Below, one piece after another: positions 39,188 through 47,908 of a DNA stretch of 52,824 bases. Both the position numbers and the translations under genes were made by a program. The first letter of the stretch is position 1. Each line of letters begins with the position of its first letter. Source of the DNA: DASYRM01 sp036004405 (GTDB taxonomy: Bacteria > Acidobacteriota > Vicinamibacteria > Vicinamibacterales > UBA2999). The notes below the pieces were generated by a model. That model was not told the DNA's origin. It saw only the letters and a program-made list of their open reading frames with translations, and did no database searches. The DNA lies in NCBI GenBank assembly GCA_036004405.1, contig DASYRM010000008.1, forward strand, positions 1 to 52,824, written 5' to 3'.

Positions 39188-42010
39188 ATGCCCGACTGGA
39201 AAGACACGGTCAACCTGCCCCGCACGGGCTTCCCCATGAAGGCCAACCTGCAGACCGCCGAGCCGGAAGCGCTGGCGCGGTGGCAGGCAGCCGGCCTGCA
39301 GCAGAAGCTCGAAGAGCGGCGGCGCGGCGCGCCCAAGTTCGTCCTGCACGACGGTCCTCCGTACGCCAACGGGCAGATTCACCTCGGAACCGCTCTCAAC
39401 AAGATCCTGAAGGACCTGGTGGTGAAGTCGCGCTCGATGGCCGGCTTCGACGCGCCCTACGTGCCGGGCTACGACTGCCACGGGCTGCCCATCGAGCTGC
39501 GCGTCGATCGCGAGCTGGGGCCGAAGAAGAAGGACATGACCCGCGCCGACATCCGGCGCGCCTGCCGCGCCTATGCCGAGCGCTTCATCGGGGTGATGAC
39601 CGACGAGTTCAAGCGCCTCGCGGTGTTCGGCGACTGGGAACACCCCTATCTGACGATGAACTTCCGCTACCAGGCGGACATCGTCCGCTGCCTCGGCAAG
39701 TTCGTCGAGCGCGGCCTGCTCTACAAGGGCAAGAAGCCGGTTCACTGGTGTATCTACGACCGCACCGCGCTCGCGGAGGCCGAGGTCGAGTATTCGGATC
39801 ACGTCTCGCCGTCGATCTACGTGGAGTTCCCGCTGGCGGCGTCGAGTGTGACGACGCTGGCCCAGCGAGTGCCCGAGCTCTCGGGGGGCAAGGTATCGGT
39901 CCTGATCTGGACGACGACGCCCTGGACCATTCCGTCGAACCTGGCGATCGCGTTCCACCCGGAGTTCGACTACGCCGCCTACGACGTGGACGGCCGCGCG
40001 GTTATCGTGGCCGAAGAGTTGGCGCCGCGCGTGGCCCAGGTGACCGGCAAGACCTTCGGGTCGCCGATCGCGCGCATGAAGGGGGCGGACCTCGAGGGCA
40101 TCGCCTTCCGCCATCCGCTCTACGAGCGCGACTCGATCGCCGTGCTCGGCGACTACGTCACGCTCGAGCAGGGCACGGGCGCGGTGCACACGGCGCCGGG
40201 CCACGGGTCCGACGACTTCCTGACCGGCGTGAAGTACGGCCTCGACATCTACGCGCCGATCGGGCCGGGCGGACACTTCCTCGACACCGTCGAGCTCTTT
40301 GCCGGCATGCGCGTGTTCGACGCCAACGCCAAAGTCGAGCAGGCGCTGCACGAACGGGCGAAGCTGTGGCATCGCGAGGAGTTCACCCACCAGTACCCGC
40401 ACTGCTGGCGCTGCCACAATCCGGTGATCTTCCTGGCCACGTCGCAGTGGTTCGTGCGCATGGACGGCGAGCCGGCGATTACCTGCGAGGACGGCGAGCG
40501 CCGCACGCTGCGCGCCGCCGCGCAGCACGCCATCGATCACCAGGTGCAGTGGATCCCGGCCTGGGGCCGCGACCGCATCTTCAACATGGTGACGAACCGG
40601 CCCGACTGGTGCATCTCGCGCCAGCGCGCCTGGGGCGTGCCGATTCCGGCCGTCGACTGCACGTCGTGCGGCGAGGCCGTGTTGACGCCGGCGCTGGTGG
40701 ACCGCGCGGCCGCGCTCTTCGACATCCACGGCGCCGACGCGTGGTACGAGCGGCCGATCGAAGAGTTCCTGCCGGACGGCCTGGCCTGCCCGAAGTGCGG
40801 CAGCACCACCTTCGAGCGCGAGCAGGACATTCTCGACGTGTGGTTCGACTCGGGGGCGAGTCACGAGGCCGTGCTGCCACGTTACGATCGGCTCGGTTGG
40901 CCCTCGACGATGTACCTCGAAGGCAGCGATCAGCACCGCGGCTGGTTCCAGAGCTCACTGCTGGTCGCGCTGGCCACGCGCGGCCGGCCGCCGTTCACGC
41001 AGGTGCTGACGCACGGGTTCCTGATCGACCTCGAAGGCCGCAAGATGTCGAAGTCGGTCGGCAACACCATCGTGCCCCAGGAGATCATCAAGGAGAGCGG
41101 CGCCGAGATCATCCGCCTGTGGGTGGCGATGACCGAGTTCACCGAGGAGCTGCGCGTCAGCAAGGAGATCCTGACGCGCGTGGTGGACTTCTACCGGAAG
41201 CTGCGGAACACCACCCGCATCCTCGTCGCCAACCTCTACGACTTCGATCCGGCCACCGACATGGTGCCCGTCGAGCGCATGGACGAAGTGGATCGCTACG
41301 CGCTGGCGCGCTACGCCGACGCCGCGGCCCGCATGCTGCAGGCATACGACGTCTACGACTTCTCCACCGTGTCTCAGGTGCTGAACACGCTGGTGACCGT
41401 GGATCTGAGCGCGTTCTACGTCGATGTGACCAAGGACCGCATGTATACGCTGGGCGCGCGGTCACACGCGCGGCGCTCGACGCAGACAGCGATGTACATC
41501 ATCTGCGACGGTCTGGCGCGCCTGCTCGCGCCGATTCTGCCCGTGACGGCCGACGACCTGTGGCGCCACCTGCCAGGTCCGCCCCCCGAACCGGTGCACC
41601 TCGAAACCTTCCCGTCGGTGGACCGCCTGAAGGACGAGCCGCTGAGTCTCCGCTGGGATGCGCTGCTCAAAGTCCGCGAGCAGGTCAACGCCGCGCTCGA
41701 GCAGAAGCGCAAGGACAAGGTGATCGGCAATTCGCTCACCGCGCACGTCACCGTGACCGCGCAGGGTGCCGTCGGCCAGCTCCTCGAACAGTACCGGGCC
41801 GAGCTGCCGATGCTGTTCATCGTGTCGGATTTCGAGCTGAACGTCGGCACGGCCGCCGCCGTCGATGGCGTCACGGTGGAGGTGGACAAGGCGCGCGGCA
41901 CGAAGTGCGAGCGCTGCTGGCGCTTCGTGCCCACCGTCCGCCAGGACTCCGATTGGGCCGGCCTGTGCGACCGCTGCGTGGACGCGCTGGCCGAACCCGC
42001 GCATCAGTGA
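39188..42010 (+). CDS. ileS: Isoleucyl-tRNA synthetase
   Basis: A 940-residue class Ia synthetase. GPPYANGQIHLGTAL holds the HIGH-type motif (HLGT), GRKMSKSVGN is KMSKS, and the WTTTPWTIPSN stretch belongs to the editing domain. The C-terminal zinc finger reads CERCWRF ... GLCDRCVDAL. The length fits the bacterial type with zinc. The start ATG 39188 is typical (PDWKDTVNLPRTGFPMKANL). Its stop overlaps lspA as GTGA, so ileS-lspA-lgt-rluD form a coupled operon, a common arrangement for the first two. Confidence 0.97.
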   Translation: MPDWKDTVNLPRTGFPMKANLQTAEPEALARWQAAGLQQKLEERRRGAPKFVLHDGPPYANGQIHLGTALNKILKDLVVKSRSMAGFDAPYVPGYDCHGLPIELRVDRELGPKKKDMTRADIRRACRAYAERFIGVMTDEFKRLAVFGDWEHPYLTMNFRYQADIVRCLGKFVERGLLYKGKKPVHWCIYDRTALAEAEVEYSDHVSPSIYVEFPLAASSVTTLAQRVPELSGGKVSVLIWTTTPWTIPSNLAIAFHPEFDYAAYDVDGRAVIVAEELAPRVAQVTGKTFGSPIARMKGADLEGIAFRHPLYERDSIAVLGDYVTLEQGTGAVHTAPGHGSDDFLTGVKYGLDIYAPIGPGGHFLDTVELFAGMRVFDANAKVEQALHERAKLWHREEFTHQYPHCWRCHNPVIFLATSQWFVRMDGEPAITCEDGERRTLRAAAQHAIDHQVQWIPAWGRDRIFNMVTNRPDWCISRQRAWGVPIPAVDCTSCGEAVLTPALVDRAAALFDIHGADAWYERPIEEFLPDGLACPKCGSTTFEREQDILDVWFDSGASHEAVLPRYDRLGWPSTMYLEGSDQHRGWFQSSLLVALATRGRPPFTQVLTHGFLIDLEGRKMSKSVGNTIVPQEIIKESGAEIIRLWVAMTEFTEELRVSKEILTRVVDFYRKLRNTTRILVANLYDFDPATDMVPVERMDEVDRYALARYADAAARMLQAYDVYDFSTVSQVLNTLVTVDLSAFYVDVTKDRMYTLGARSHARRSTQTAMYIICDGLARLLAPILPVTADDLWRHLPGPPPEPVHLETFPSVDRLKDEPLSLRWDALLKVREQVNAALEQKRKDKVIGNSLTAHVTVTAQGAVGQLLEQYRAELPMLFIVSDFELNVGTAAAVDGVTVEVDKARGTKCERCWRFVPTVRQDSDWAGLCDRCVDALAEPAHQ

Positions 42011-42516
42011 CGGCCGTGCGGACTCGAGGCTATTCGTTCCAACTGGCGGCCGTCGGCCTGATCGTGGTGGTCGATCAGCTCACCAAGCTCCTCGTCCGGC
42101 GCGGGCTCGAGCTCTACGACAGCGCGGTCATCATTCCGAACCTGTTCAGCCTGACCCGCGTTCACAATACCGGGGCGGCGTACGGCCTGCTGAACGACGT
42201 CGATCTACCATTCAAGACAGGGTTGCTGGCGCTCGTGTCGGTGGCGGCCCTGGTCGGTCTGATCATGTTCGCGGTCTCGCTGCCAGAGGTGCATCGCCTG
42301 GCGCGGGTGGGCGTGGCGCTGGTGGTGGCGGGCGCGCTGGGCAACCTGATCGATCGCGTGTGGCTGGGCTACGTTGTGGACTTCCTGGATCTGTACCGTG
42401 GTGCCTGGCACTTCTGGGCGTTCAACGTGGCCGACTCGGCAATTTCGATCGGCATGGCACTGATCATCCTGGACCAGATTGGAGTGGGACGACACCGTGT
42501 ACCCGAAACTGTTTGA
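42007..42516 (+). CDS. lspA: Lipoprotein signal peptidase
   Basis: A 169-residue, four-helix inner-membrane aspartyl protease. Conserved blocks VVDQLTKLLV, RVHNTGAAYGLL, GNLIDRVWLG and FNVADSAISIG hold the two catalytic aspartates. It removes signal peptides from diacylglyceryl-prolipoproteins, the step after Lgt, encoded next. The start is GTG 42007 (overlap with ileS stop); a GTG 9 bp later is also possible. Confidence 0.95.
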   Translation: MTAVRTRGYSFQLAAVGLIVVVDQLTKLLVRRGLELYDSAVIIPNLFSLTRVHNTGAAYGLLNDVDLPFKTGLLALVSVAALVGLIMFAVSLPEVHRLARVGVALVVAGALGNLIDRVWLGYVVDFLDLYRGAWHFWAFNVADSAISIGMALIILDQIGVGRHRVPETV

Positions 42517-43315
42517 GCTCGGGCCCTTCACCGTCTACACCTACGGCGTCCTGCTGGCGGTGTCCTACCTGCTCGGCCTCAAGCTGGCGATGTCGCGGGC
42601 CAAGAAGCGCGGCCTCGACTCCAATCGCGTCCTCGATCTCGGCATCTACATCATCATCGCGGCGCTCGTCGGCGCGAAGCTGCTGCTCCTCGTCGTCGAC
42701 TTCGACCAATACCGCAGCAATCCCGCGGAGATCATGTCGCTGCTCCGCTCCGGCGGCGTCTTCTACGGCGGGCTCATCCTGGCGGTCGCAGTGGCCTTCT
42801 GGTACATCGCCAGGCACGGCCTGCCGTTCTGGACGACCTGCGACGTGTTCGCGCCGGGCATCGCGCTCGGCCACGTCACGGGACGGCTGGGATGCTTCGC
42901 CGCAGGGTGCTGCTACGGCCGCCCCACCGGCGTGGCGTGGGGCGTCATCTTCACCAACCCGCTGGCCGCCGCCAACGTCGGCACGCCGCTGGGGATCCGC
43001 CTCCACCCGACGCAGCTCTATGAAGCCGGAGCGGAACTGCTGATCCTCGGGCTGCTGCTCGCCACGGAGCGCCGCGGCCGGACGTTCCCGGGACGAACGT
43101 TCTGGTCGTACATGTTTCTCTACGCGGTGTCGCGCTACATCATCGAGATTTACCGCGGCGATCCGCGCGGCGTCGTACCGTTCCTCGACATCTCCACGTC
43201 GCAGTTCATTTCTCTCGTGCTCGGGCCGCTCAGCCTGATCATGCTGGTGTGGCTGTCGCGCACGCTGCCGACGTCGCCGCAGGAAGCGCGCCACCGCCGC
43301 CGAGCGGCGGCGTGA
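42497..43315 (+). CDS. lgt: Prolipoprotein diacylglyceryl transferase
   Basis: A 272-residue membrane enzyme with GPFTVYTYGVLLA at the start, GGVFYGGLI, the Lgt signature GHVTGRLGCFAAGCCYGRPT and HPTQLYEAGAEL. It transfers diacylglycerol from phosphatidylglycerol to the lipobox cysteine. The start GTG 42497 gives VYPKLFELG, as in homologues; an in-frame TTG at 42479 is an alternative. Either overlaps the end of lspA. Its stop overlaps rluD as GTGA. Confidence 0.93.
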   Translation: MYPKLFELGPFTVYTYGVLLAVSYLLGLKLAMSRAKKRGLDSNRVLDLGIYIIIAALVGAKLLLLVVDFDQYRSNPAEIMSLLRSGGVFYGGLILAVAVAFWYIARHGLPFWTTCDVFAPGIALGHVTGRLGCFAAGCCYGRPTGVAWGVIFTNPLAAANVGTPLGIRLHPTQLYEAGAELLILGLLLATERRGRTFPGRTFWSYMFLYAVSRYIIEIYRGDPRGVVPFLDISTSQFISLVLGPLSLIMLVWLSRTLPTSPQEARHRRRAAA

Positions 43316-44259
43316 CCGTGACCGCGACCGATCTCGTGGTCCCGCCCGAGCAGCGGGGCCAGCGCCTCGATCGGTTTCTCACCTCGTTCGTCGGCGGCCA
43401 CTCCCGCTCACAGCTGCAGAAGCTGATTGCCGACGGCCTGGTCACCGTGGAAGGCCGCACGGCCAAGGCCAATCTCACCCTGCGAGACGGCGACCGCGTG
43501 CGGATCGAGCTGCCGGAGCCCGCGCCTTCGGAGGTCGAGGGCGAGGCGCTGCCCCTTGAGATCCTCCACCAGGACGACGACCTTGCGGTGGTGAACAAGC
43601 CGGCCGGCATGGTGGTGCACCCGGCAGCCGGCCATGCGTCCGGCACGCTGGTGAACGTGCTGCTGCACCACCTGTCCGGCCTGAGCGGCATCGGCGGCGA
43701 GCTGCGGCCAGGCATCGTGCACCGGCTCGATCGCGGGACGTCGGGCGTCATGGTGGTGGCCAAGAACGATGCGGCGCACCAGGAGCTGTCGCGCCAGTTC
43801 CACGATCGCGAGGTGGAGAAGGAGTACATCGCGCTCGTGTGGGGCGTGGTGCAGGCCGGGCGTCGCATTGACGCGGCCATCGGCCGCGACCCGTCCGACC
43901 GGCAGAAGATGTCCGCTCGCGCGAAGCACGCGAGGGAAGCGGTGACGCGCATCACGCGTGCGATGCACCTCCCCGGGCTCACCCTCTGCCAGGTGGCGAT
44001 TCACACCGGGCGCACGCACCAGATTCGCGTGCACCTGAGCGCGATCGGGCATCCGGTGGTCGGCGACTCCGTGTACGGTGGCGTGCACCGCCGCGTGGCG
44101 GGCGACATCCGCGCCGTGCAGCGCCTCGAACGGCCGTTCCTGCACGCCGCGCGGCTGGTGTTCACGCATCCCCGCGACGGCCGCCGGATGGAGTTCACCG
44201 CTCCGCTGCCCGACGACCTGCAGGACGTCCTGGACGCCCTGCCGCACGAAGAATCCTGA
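43312..44259 (+). CDS. 23S rRNA pseudouridine synthase (RluD family)
   Basis: A 315-residue RluA/RluD-family enzyme. Residues about 10-65 are the S4 RNA-binding domain (GQRLDRFLTSF, RSQLQKLIADGLV). The catalytic part has VVNKPAGMVVHPA, RPGIVHRLDRGTSGVMVVAK (catalytic Asp) and TGRTHQIRVHLSAIGHPVVGD. RluD modifies U1911, U1915 and U1917 of 23S rRNA; RluC-type specificity cannot be excluded. The start GTG 43312 overlaps lgt; a GTG two codons later is equally possible. Confidence 0.93.
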   Translation: MTVTATDLVVPPEQRGQRLDRFLTSFVGGHSRSQLQKLIADGLVTVEGRTAKANLTLRDGDRVRIELPEPAPSEVEGEALPLEILHQDDDLAVVNKPAGMVVHPAAGHASGTLVNVLLHHLSGLSGIGGELRPGIVHRLDRGTSGVMVVAKNDAAHQELSRQFHDREVEKEYIALVWGVVQAGRRIDAAIGRDPSDRQKMSARAKHAREAVTRITRAMHLPGLTLCQVAIHTGRTHQIRVHLSAIGHPVVGDSVYGGVHRRVAGDIRAVQRLERPFLHAARLVFTHPRDGRRMEFTAPLPDDLQDVLDALPHEES

Positions 44260-44283
44260 GGCAGGTGGGCAGGTGAGCAGGTA
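44260..44283. repeat. Three tandem 8-bp units
   Basis: ggcaggtg, ggcaggtg, agcaggta in direct tandem right after the rluD stop. Short and GC-rich; may vary in copy number. It precedes the region where the promoter of the next gene should lie. Confidence 0.5.
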
Positions 44284-44313
44284 GGGCTATCGTAGCGACC
44301 TTGGGAGGCGGCA

Positions 44314-45753
44314 ATGCGAGTTCGGACTCTGATTGTGGCGGGAAGTTTCGTCGGCGTGGTCGCCACAGGCCTGGCGCAAGACACCTCGCGCGCGCAAACG
44401 CCGTCTCGCGCTCCGGTGACGTTCAGCGAGCACGTCGCCCCGATCGTGTTCGCCAACTGCACGCCCTGCCATCGCCCGGGGGAGGCCGCACCCTTTCAGC
44501 TCCTGAACTATCGCGACGCGCGGCCGCTGGCCAAGGCCATGGCTGCCGCAGCGGCCTCTCGCGTAATGCCGCCGTGGAAGCCCGGCCCGAGCGATTACCC
44601 GTTCCACGACCCCCGCGGCCTCACCGCGCAGCAGATCGACATCCTGCAGCGCTGGGCGGCCGACGGCGCACCGGAGGGCAACCCCGCGAAGCTGCCGCCG
44701 CTCCCCAAGTTCACCGACGGCTGGCAGCTGGGCCCTCCGGATTTGATCGTGACGATGGCCGAGCCGTATGAAGTGCCCCAGCGCGGGCCGGACGTCTATC
44801 GCAACTTCGTCCTGCCGCTCAACCTCGATCGCGACGTCTGGGTGCGCGCCATCGAGTTCCGGCCATCGGCACGCGCGGTCGTGCACCACACCCTGTTCTT
44901 CCTCGACACGACCGGCAGCGCGCGGCAGCACGATGCCGAAGACCCGGCGCCGGGGTTTCCCGGCGGCATGGGTGGGGTTCGGATCGCCGGCGCTGGCCGC
45001 GGCGGGCTGGCGCAGGGCGCGGCGCAGGCCACCGGCAGCCTCGGCGGCTGGGCGCTCGGAGGTCGCGCGCTCGAATTGCCTGACGGCCTCGCGTTCCTCG
45101 TCGCCAAGGGCTCCGATCTGATTCTGTCGACGCACTTCCATCCGTCGGGCTCGCCGCAGAGCGAGACGTCGACGGTCGGCCTCTATTTCGCGGCGCGCCC
45201 GCCAACCCAGGCGTTTGCGTCGCTTCAGCTGCCGCCCGTGTTCGGCGTGTTCGAAGGGCTCGACATTCCCGCCGGGCAGGAGCGCTACACCGTCAAGGAT
45301 TCGTTCACGCTGCCGGTGGACGTTCGCGCGTTCAGCATCGGCGCGCACGCCCATTACCTCGGTAAGGAGATGAAGCTCACGGCCGCATTTCCAGACGGCG
45401 CCGTGCGCACGCTGCTCTGGATCAGGGACTGGGACTTCTCGTGGCAGGAGCGCTATCGCTTCGAGGACTTCGTGGCGCTGCCGAAGGGCACCCGGCTCGA
45501 CGTCGAGATCAGCTACGACAACTCCGCTGCCAACAAACGCAATCCGAGCCGGCCCCCGGCGCGCGTGACCTGGGGCGAGGAATCGACCGACGAGATGGGG
45601 AGCGTGGGGCTCCAGCTCGTCGCCGCGCATCCCGGCGAGCTGCCCGAGCTGCAACGCGCCTACGCCGAGTTCGTGCGAACGGCCGCCGTCAGCCGGCCCG
45701 GCCTGCGACAGCTTCTCCAACAGCGGCTGGGCCGCGGCCGGGCAGGGCGCTGA
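44314..45753 (+). CDS. Secreted copper type II monooxygenase-like protein with CxxCH motif
   Basis: A 479-residue exported protein. After the signal peptide comes a cytochrome-c-like segment (HVAPIVFANCTPCHRPGEAAPF: CxxCH haem c motif, about 45-65). From about 150 on it resembles the peptidylglycine/dopamine monooxygenase fold: VVHHTLFFL (first copper site), STHFHPSG and GAHAHYLGKEM (further His pairs), and DEMGSVGLQ, with a Met in the place of the second copper ligand. An electron-accepting haem joined to a copper oxygenase domain would fit an extracellular redox enzyme; the substrate is unknown. ATG 44314 has GGAGG 5 nt upstream. The Nudix gene follows by 1 bp. Confidence 0.78.
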   Translation: MRVRTLIVAGSFVGVVATGLAQDTSRAQTPSRAPVTFSEHVAPIVFANCTPCHRPGEAAPFQLLNYRDARPLAKAMAAAAASRVMPPWKPGPSDYPFHDPRGLTAQQIDILQRWAADGAPEGNPAKLPPLPKFTDGWQLGPPDLIVTMAEPYEVPQRGPDVYRNFVLPLNLDRDVWVRAIEFRPSARAVVHHTLFFLDTTGSARQHDAEDPAPGFPGGMGGVRIAGAGRGGLAQGAAQATGSLGGWALGGRALELPDGLAFLVAKGSDLILSTHFHPSGSPQSETSTVGLYFAARPPTQAFASLQLPPVFGVFEGLDIPAGQERYTVKDSFTLPVDVRAFSIGAHAHYLGKEMKLTAAFPDGAVRTLLWIRDWDFSWQERYRFEDFVALPKGTRLDVEISYDNSAANKRNPSRPPARVTWGEESTDEMGSVGLQLVAAHPGELPELQRAYAEFVRTAAVSRPGLRQLLQQRLGRGRAGR

Positions 45754-45754
45754 C

Positions 45755-46297
45755 ATGGACACGCCCATCGTTCCGTCCAAGATCCGGAAGGTGTTCGAGG
45801 GCCGGGTGTTCAGCGTGCAGATCGAGTCGATCACGCTGCCGAAGGGGCACGCGCTCGACGCAGAGATCGTCCGGCACCCGGGTTCGGTCGTGATCGTGCC
45901 GATGAACGGATCGAACGAGATTGCTCTCGTGCGCCAGTACCGCCACCCGGTCGGCCGCAACACCTGGGAAATCCCCGCCGGCAGCCTCAAGCCGGGCGAA
46001 GACCCGCGTGCCGCGGCGCGGCGTGAGTGTCAGGAAGAGGTGGGGCTGGTGGCCGACCGCCTCGAGCCGCTCGGATCGTTCTTTCCCACCCCGGGCTATT
46101 GCAACGAGGAGATGCACTTCTTTCTCGCCACCGCGCTCCGCCCGCCGCGAGAAGGCGACGAGGAAGCGCACCAGGACGAGGACGAAGACATCGAAACGCG
46201 GTGGATGGCGCTGGACGAGCTGCGCGGCATGATCCGGCGCAACGAGATCGTGGATCTCAAGACGATCGCCGGAGTGGCGCTCGTCAGTGCGTCCTGA
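45755..46297 (+). CDS. Nudix hydrolase (ADP-ribose pyrophosphatase type)
   Basis: A 180-residue protein with a complete Nudix box, GSLKPGEDPRAAARRECQEEVGL, preceded by NTWEIPAG and followed by FPTPGYCNEEMHFFLA, as in ADP-ribose pyrophosphatases (NudF group). It would split ADP-ribose or other nucleoside diphosphates linked to a moiety X. ATG 45755 directly follows the previous stop. Its 3' end overlaps the convergent sigma-factor gene by 14 bp. Confidence 0.9.
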   Translation: MDTPIVPSKIRKVFEGRVFSVQIESITLPKGHALDAEIVRHPGSVVIVPMNGSNEIALVRQYRHPVGRNTWEIPAGSLKPGEDPRAAARRECQEEVGLVADRLEPLGSFFPTPGYCNEEMHFFLATALRPPREGDEEAHQDEDEDIETRWMALDELRGMIRRNEIVDLKTIAGVALVSAS

Positions 46298-47516
46298 CCG
46301 CCTCACGGCCGCGCTGCAGGAACGCGCGCTCGGCGGCGTTGTCGGTTCGCGCGATCGCGGCGTCGTAGGCCGGCGCGGCCTCCTGGTAGCGGCCCAGGCG
46401 TTTCAGCAGATCGGCCCGGATCGCGTGCCACAGGTAGTAGCGCTCGAGCGTCAGCCCCTCGACAATCGTGAGCGCGGCCTCCGCCCCCTCGAGCTCGCCC
46501 ACGGCGACGGCGCGATTCAGCGCCACGACCGGGCTCGGCGCGATGGCCATGAGCTGATCGTAGAGCTGCACGATCTGCCGCCAGTCGGTCGCCGCCGCCG
46601 TGGCGGCGTCGCTATGGACGGCGTTGATCGCGGCTTGAATCTGATACGGTCCCGGCTGGTTTCGGCGCAGGCAGTGCCGTACGAGGGTCTGCCCCTCCTC
46701 GATCAGCCGCCGGTTCCACAGACCGCGATTCTGCAAGGCGAGCAGAACGAGGCCGCCGTCAGGCGTGACACGCGCCGCGCGCCGGGACTCGATCAGCAGC
46801 ATGAGCGCCAGGAGACCCACGGCCTCCGGGTCGTCGGGGACGAGCGACGCCACGAGCCGGCCGAGCCGAATCGCCTCGGCGCACAGGTCCTCGCGAACGA
46901 GCCGCTCGCCGGCGCTTGCGGTGTAGCCTTCGTTGAAGATCAGATACACGACCGCCAGCACCGCCTGCAGCCGCGCCGGGAGCTCGTCGGCCCCCGGGAC
47001 GCGGTACGGAATCCCGGCATCGCGAATCTTGCCCTTCGCGCGCACGAGCCGCTGTGCCATCGTCGCTTCCGGCACGAGGAACGCTCTCGCGATCTCCGCC
47101 GTCGTCAGGCCACCCAGCAGACGCAGCGTCAGCGCCACCTGCGCCGCCGGCGCGAGCGCCGGGTGGCAGCAGGTGAACATCAGGCGCAGTCGATCGTCCG
47201 GCACGGCGTCCTCCTCTTCTGACGAGGGCTCGTTGGCCAGCAGGAACGCCGCCTGCGACTGACGTTCGTCGCGGGACGACTCGCGCCGCAGACGATCGAT
47301 CGCCCGGTTCCGTGCGGTGGTGATGATCCATCCGGCCGGGCTGGGCGGGATGCCGGTCGACGGCCAGTGCTGCACCGCCGCTGCGAACGCGTCCTGGACC
47401 GCGTCCTCGGCCATGTCGATATCGCCGAAGTGGCGGACCAGGACCGCCACCGCGCGGCCGTACTCGGCGCGGAAGACGCGTTCGATGTCCGCCTCACCTA
47501 CCGGCGGCTCGGGCAT
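46284..47516 (-). CDS. ECF42-type RNA polymerase sigma factor
   Basis: A 410-residue protein. The N-terminal 165 residues carry sigma region 2 (DAVQDAFAAAVQHWPSTGIPPSPAGWIITTARNRA region) and region 4 (LRLLGGLTTAEIARAFLVPEATMAQRLVRAKGKI). About 180-410 form a helical extension with TPR-like pairs (VALNRAVAVGELEGAEAAL, RLGRYQEAAPAYDAAI). This long C-terminal extension defines the ECF42 group, which lacks an anti-sigma factor and is encoded next to DGPF/YciI-type proteins, exactly as here. ATG 47516 overlaps the stop of the YciI gene by one base. Targets in the family include the neighbouring DGPF gene. Confidence 0.92.
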   Translation of the reverse strand: MPEPPVGEADIERVFRAEYGRAVAVLVRHFGDIDMAEDAVQDAFAAAVQHWPSTGIPPSPAGWIITTARNRAIDRLRRESSRDERQSQAAFLLANEPSSEEEDAVPDDRLRLMFTCCHPALAPAAQVALTLRLLGGLTTAEIARAFLVPEATMAQRLVRAKGKIRDAGIPYRVPGADELPARLQAVLAVVYLIFNEGYTASAGERLVREDLCAEAIRLGRLVASLVPDDPEAVGLLALMLLIESRRAARVTPDGGLVLLALQNRGLWNRRLIEEGQTLVRHCLRRNQPGPYQIQAAINAVHSDAATAAATDWRQIVQLYDQLMAIAPSPVVALNRAVAVGELEGAEAALTIVEGLTLERYYLWHAIRADLLKRLGRYQEAAPAYDAAIARTDNAAERAFLQRGREAVRTH

Positions 47517-47863
47517 CAGTGCTGGTCCATGAACGGACGCACCTCGATCGGCAGCGTGGTGGCTTTCGCCGACTTGCGCGCCCACTCGAGCGCGGCGTCG
47601 AGATCCGGCGCTTTGATCACCGTGAAGCCGCCGATGTGCTCCTTGCCCTCGATGTAGGGGCCATCGGTGGTGATGACGTCGCCGTCCTTCGCGCGCACCA
47701 CGGTGGCGGTGCTCGCCTCGTGCAGGCCGCCCGAGAACACCCAGGCGCCGGCGGCCTTGAGCTCGTCTCGGAGCGCGTGCACCCGGCGGATGATGGGATC
47801 CAGCACCTCGGGCGCCGGAGGGGCGCCGTCGGGCTGGTAAACGCTGAGCAGATAGAGTTTCAT
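47516..47863 (-). CDS. YciI/DGPF-domain protein
   Basis: A 115-residue small protein of the YCII/DGPF family (ferredoxin-like fold) with the motif TTDGPYIEGKEHIGGF. Function unknown; it is the usual partner of ECF42 sigma factors. ATG 47863 follows GAGGAGGA. A TATAGA hexamer 15 nt upstream is a candidate -10 box; it overlaps the promoter area of the divergent gene 45 bp away. Confidence 0.9.
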   Translation of the reverse strand: MKLYLLSVYQPDGAPPAPEVLDPIIRRVHALRDELKAAGAWVFSGGLHEASTATVVRAKDGDVITTDGPYIEGKEHIGGFTVIKAPDLDAALEWARKSAKATTLPIEVRPFMDQH

Positions 47864-47908
47864 CGATCCTCCTCACCGTCTATACGAACGGACGGCGTCG
47901 AAATCGAC

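Noticed and set aside
43500..43560. Possible inserted repeat peptide (APSEVEG) in the RluD-like protein
   Set aside because: It falls in the variable linker between the S4 and catalytic domains, where length varies normally; no flanking repeats.
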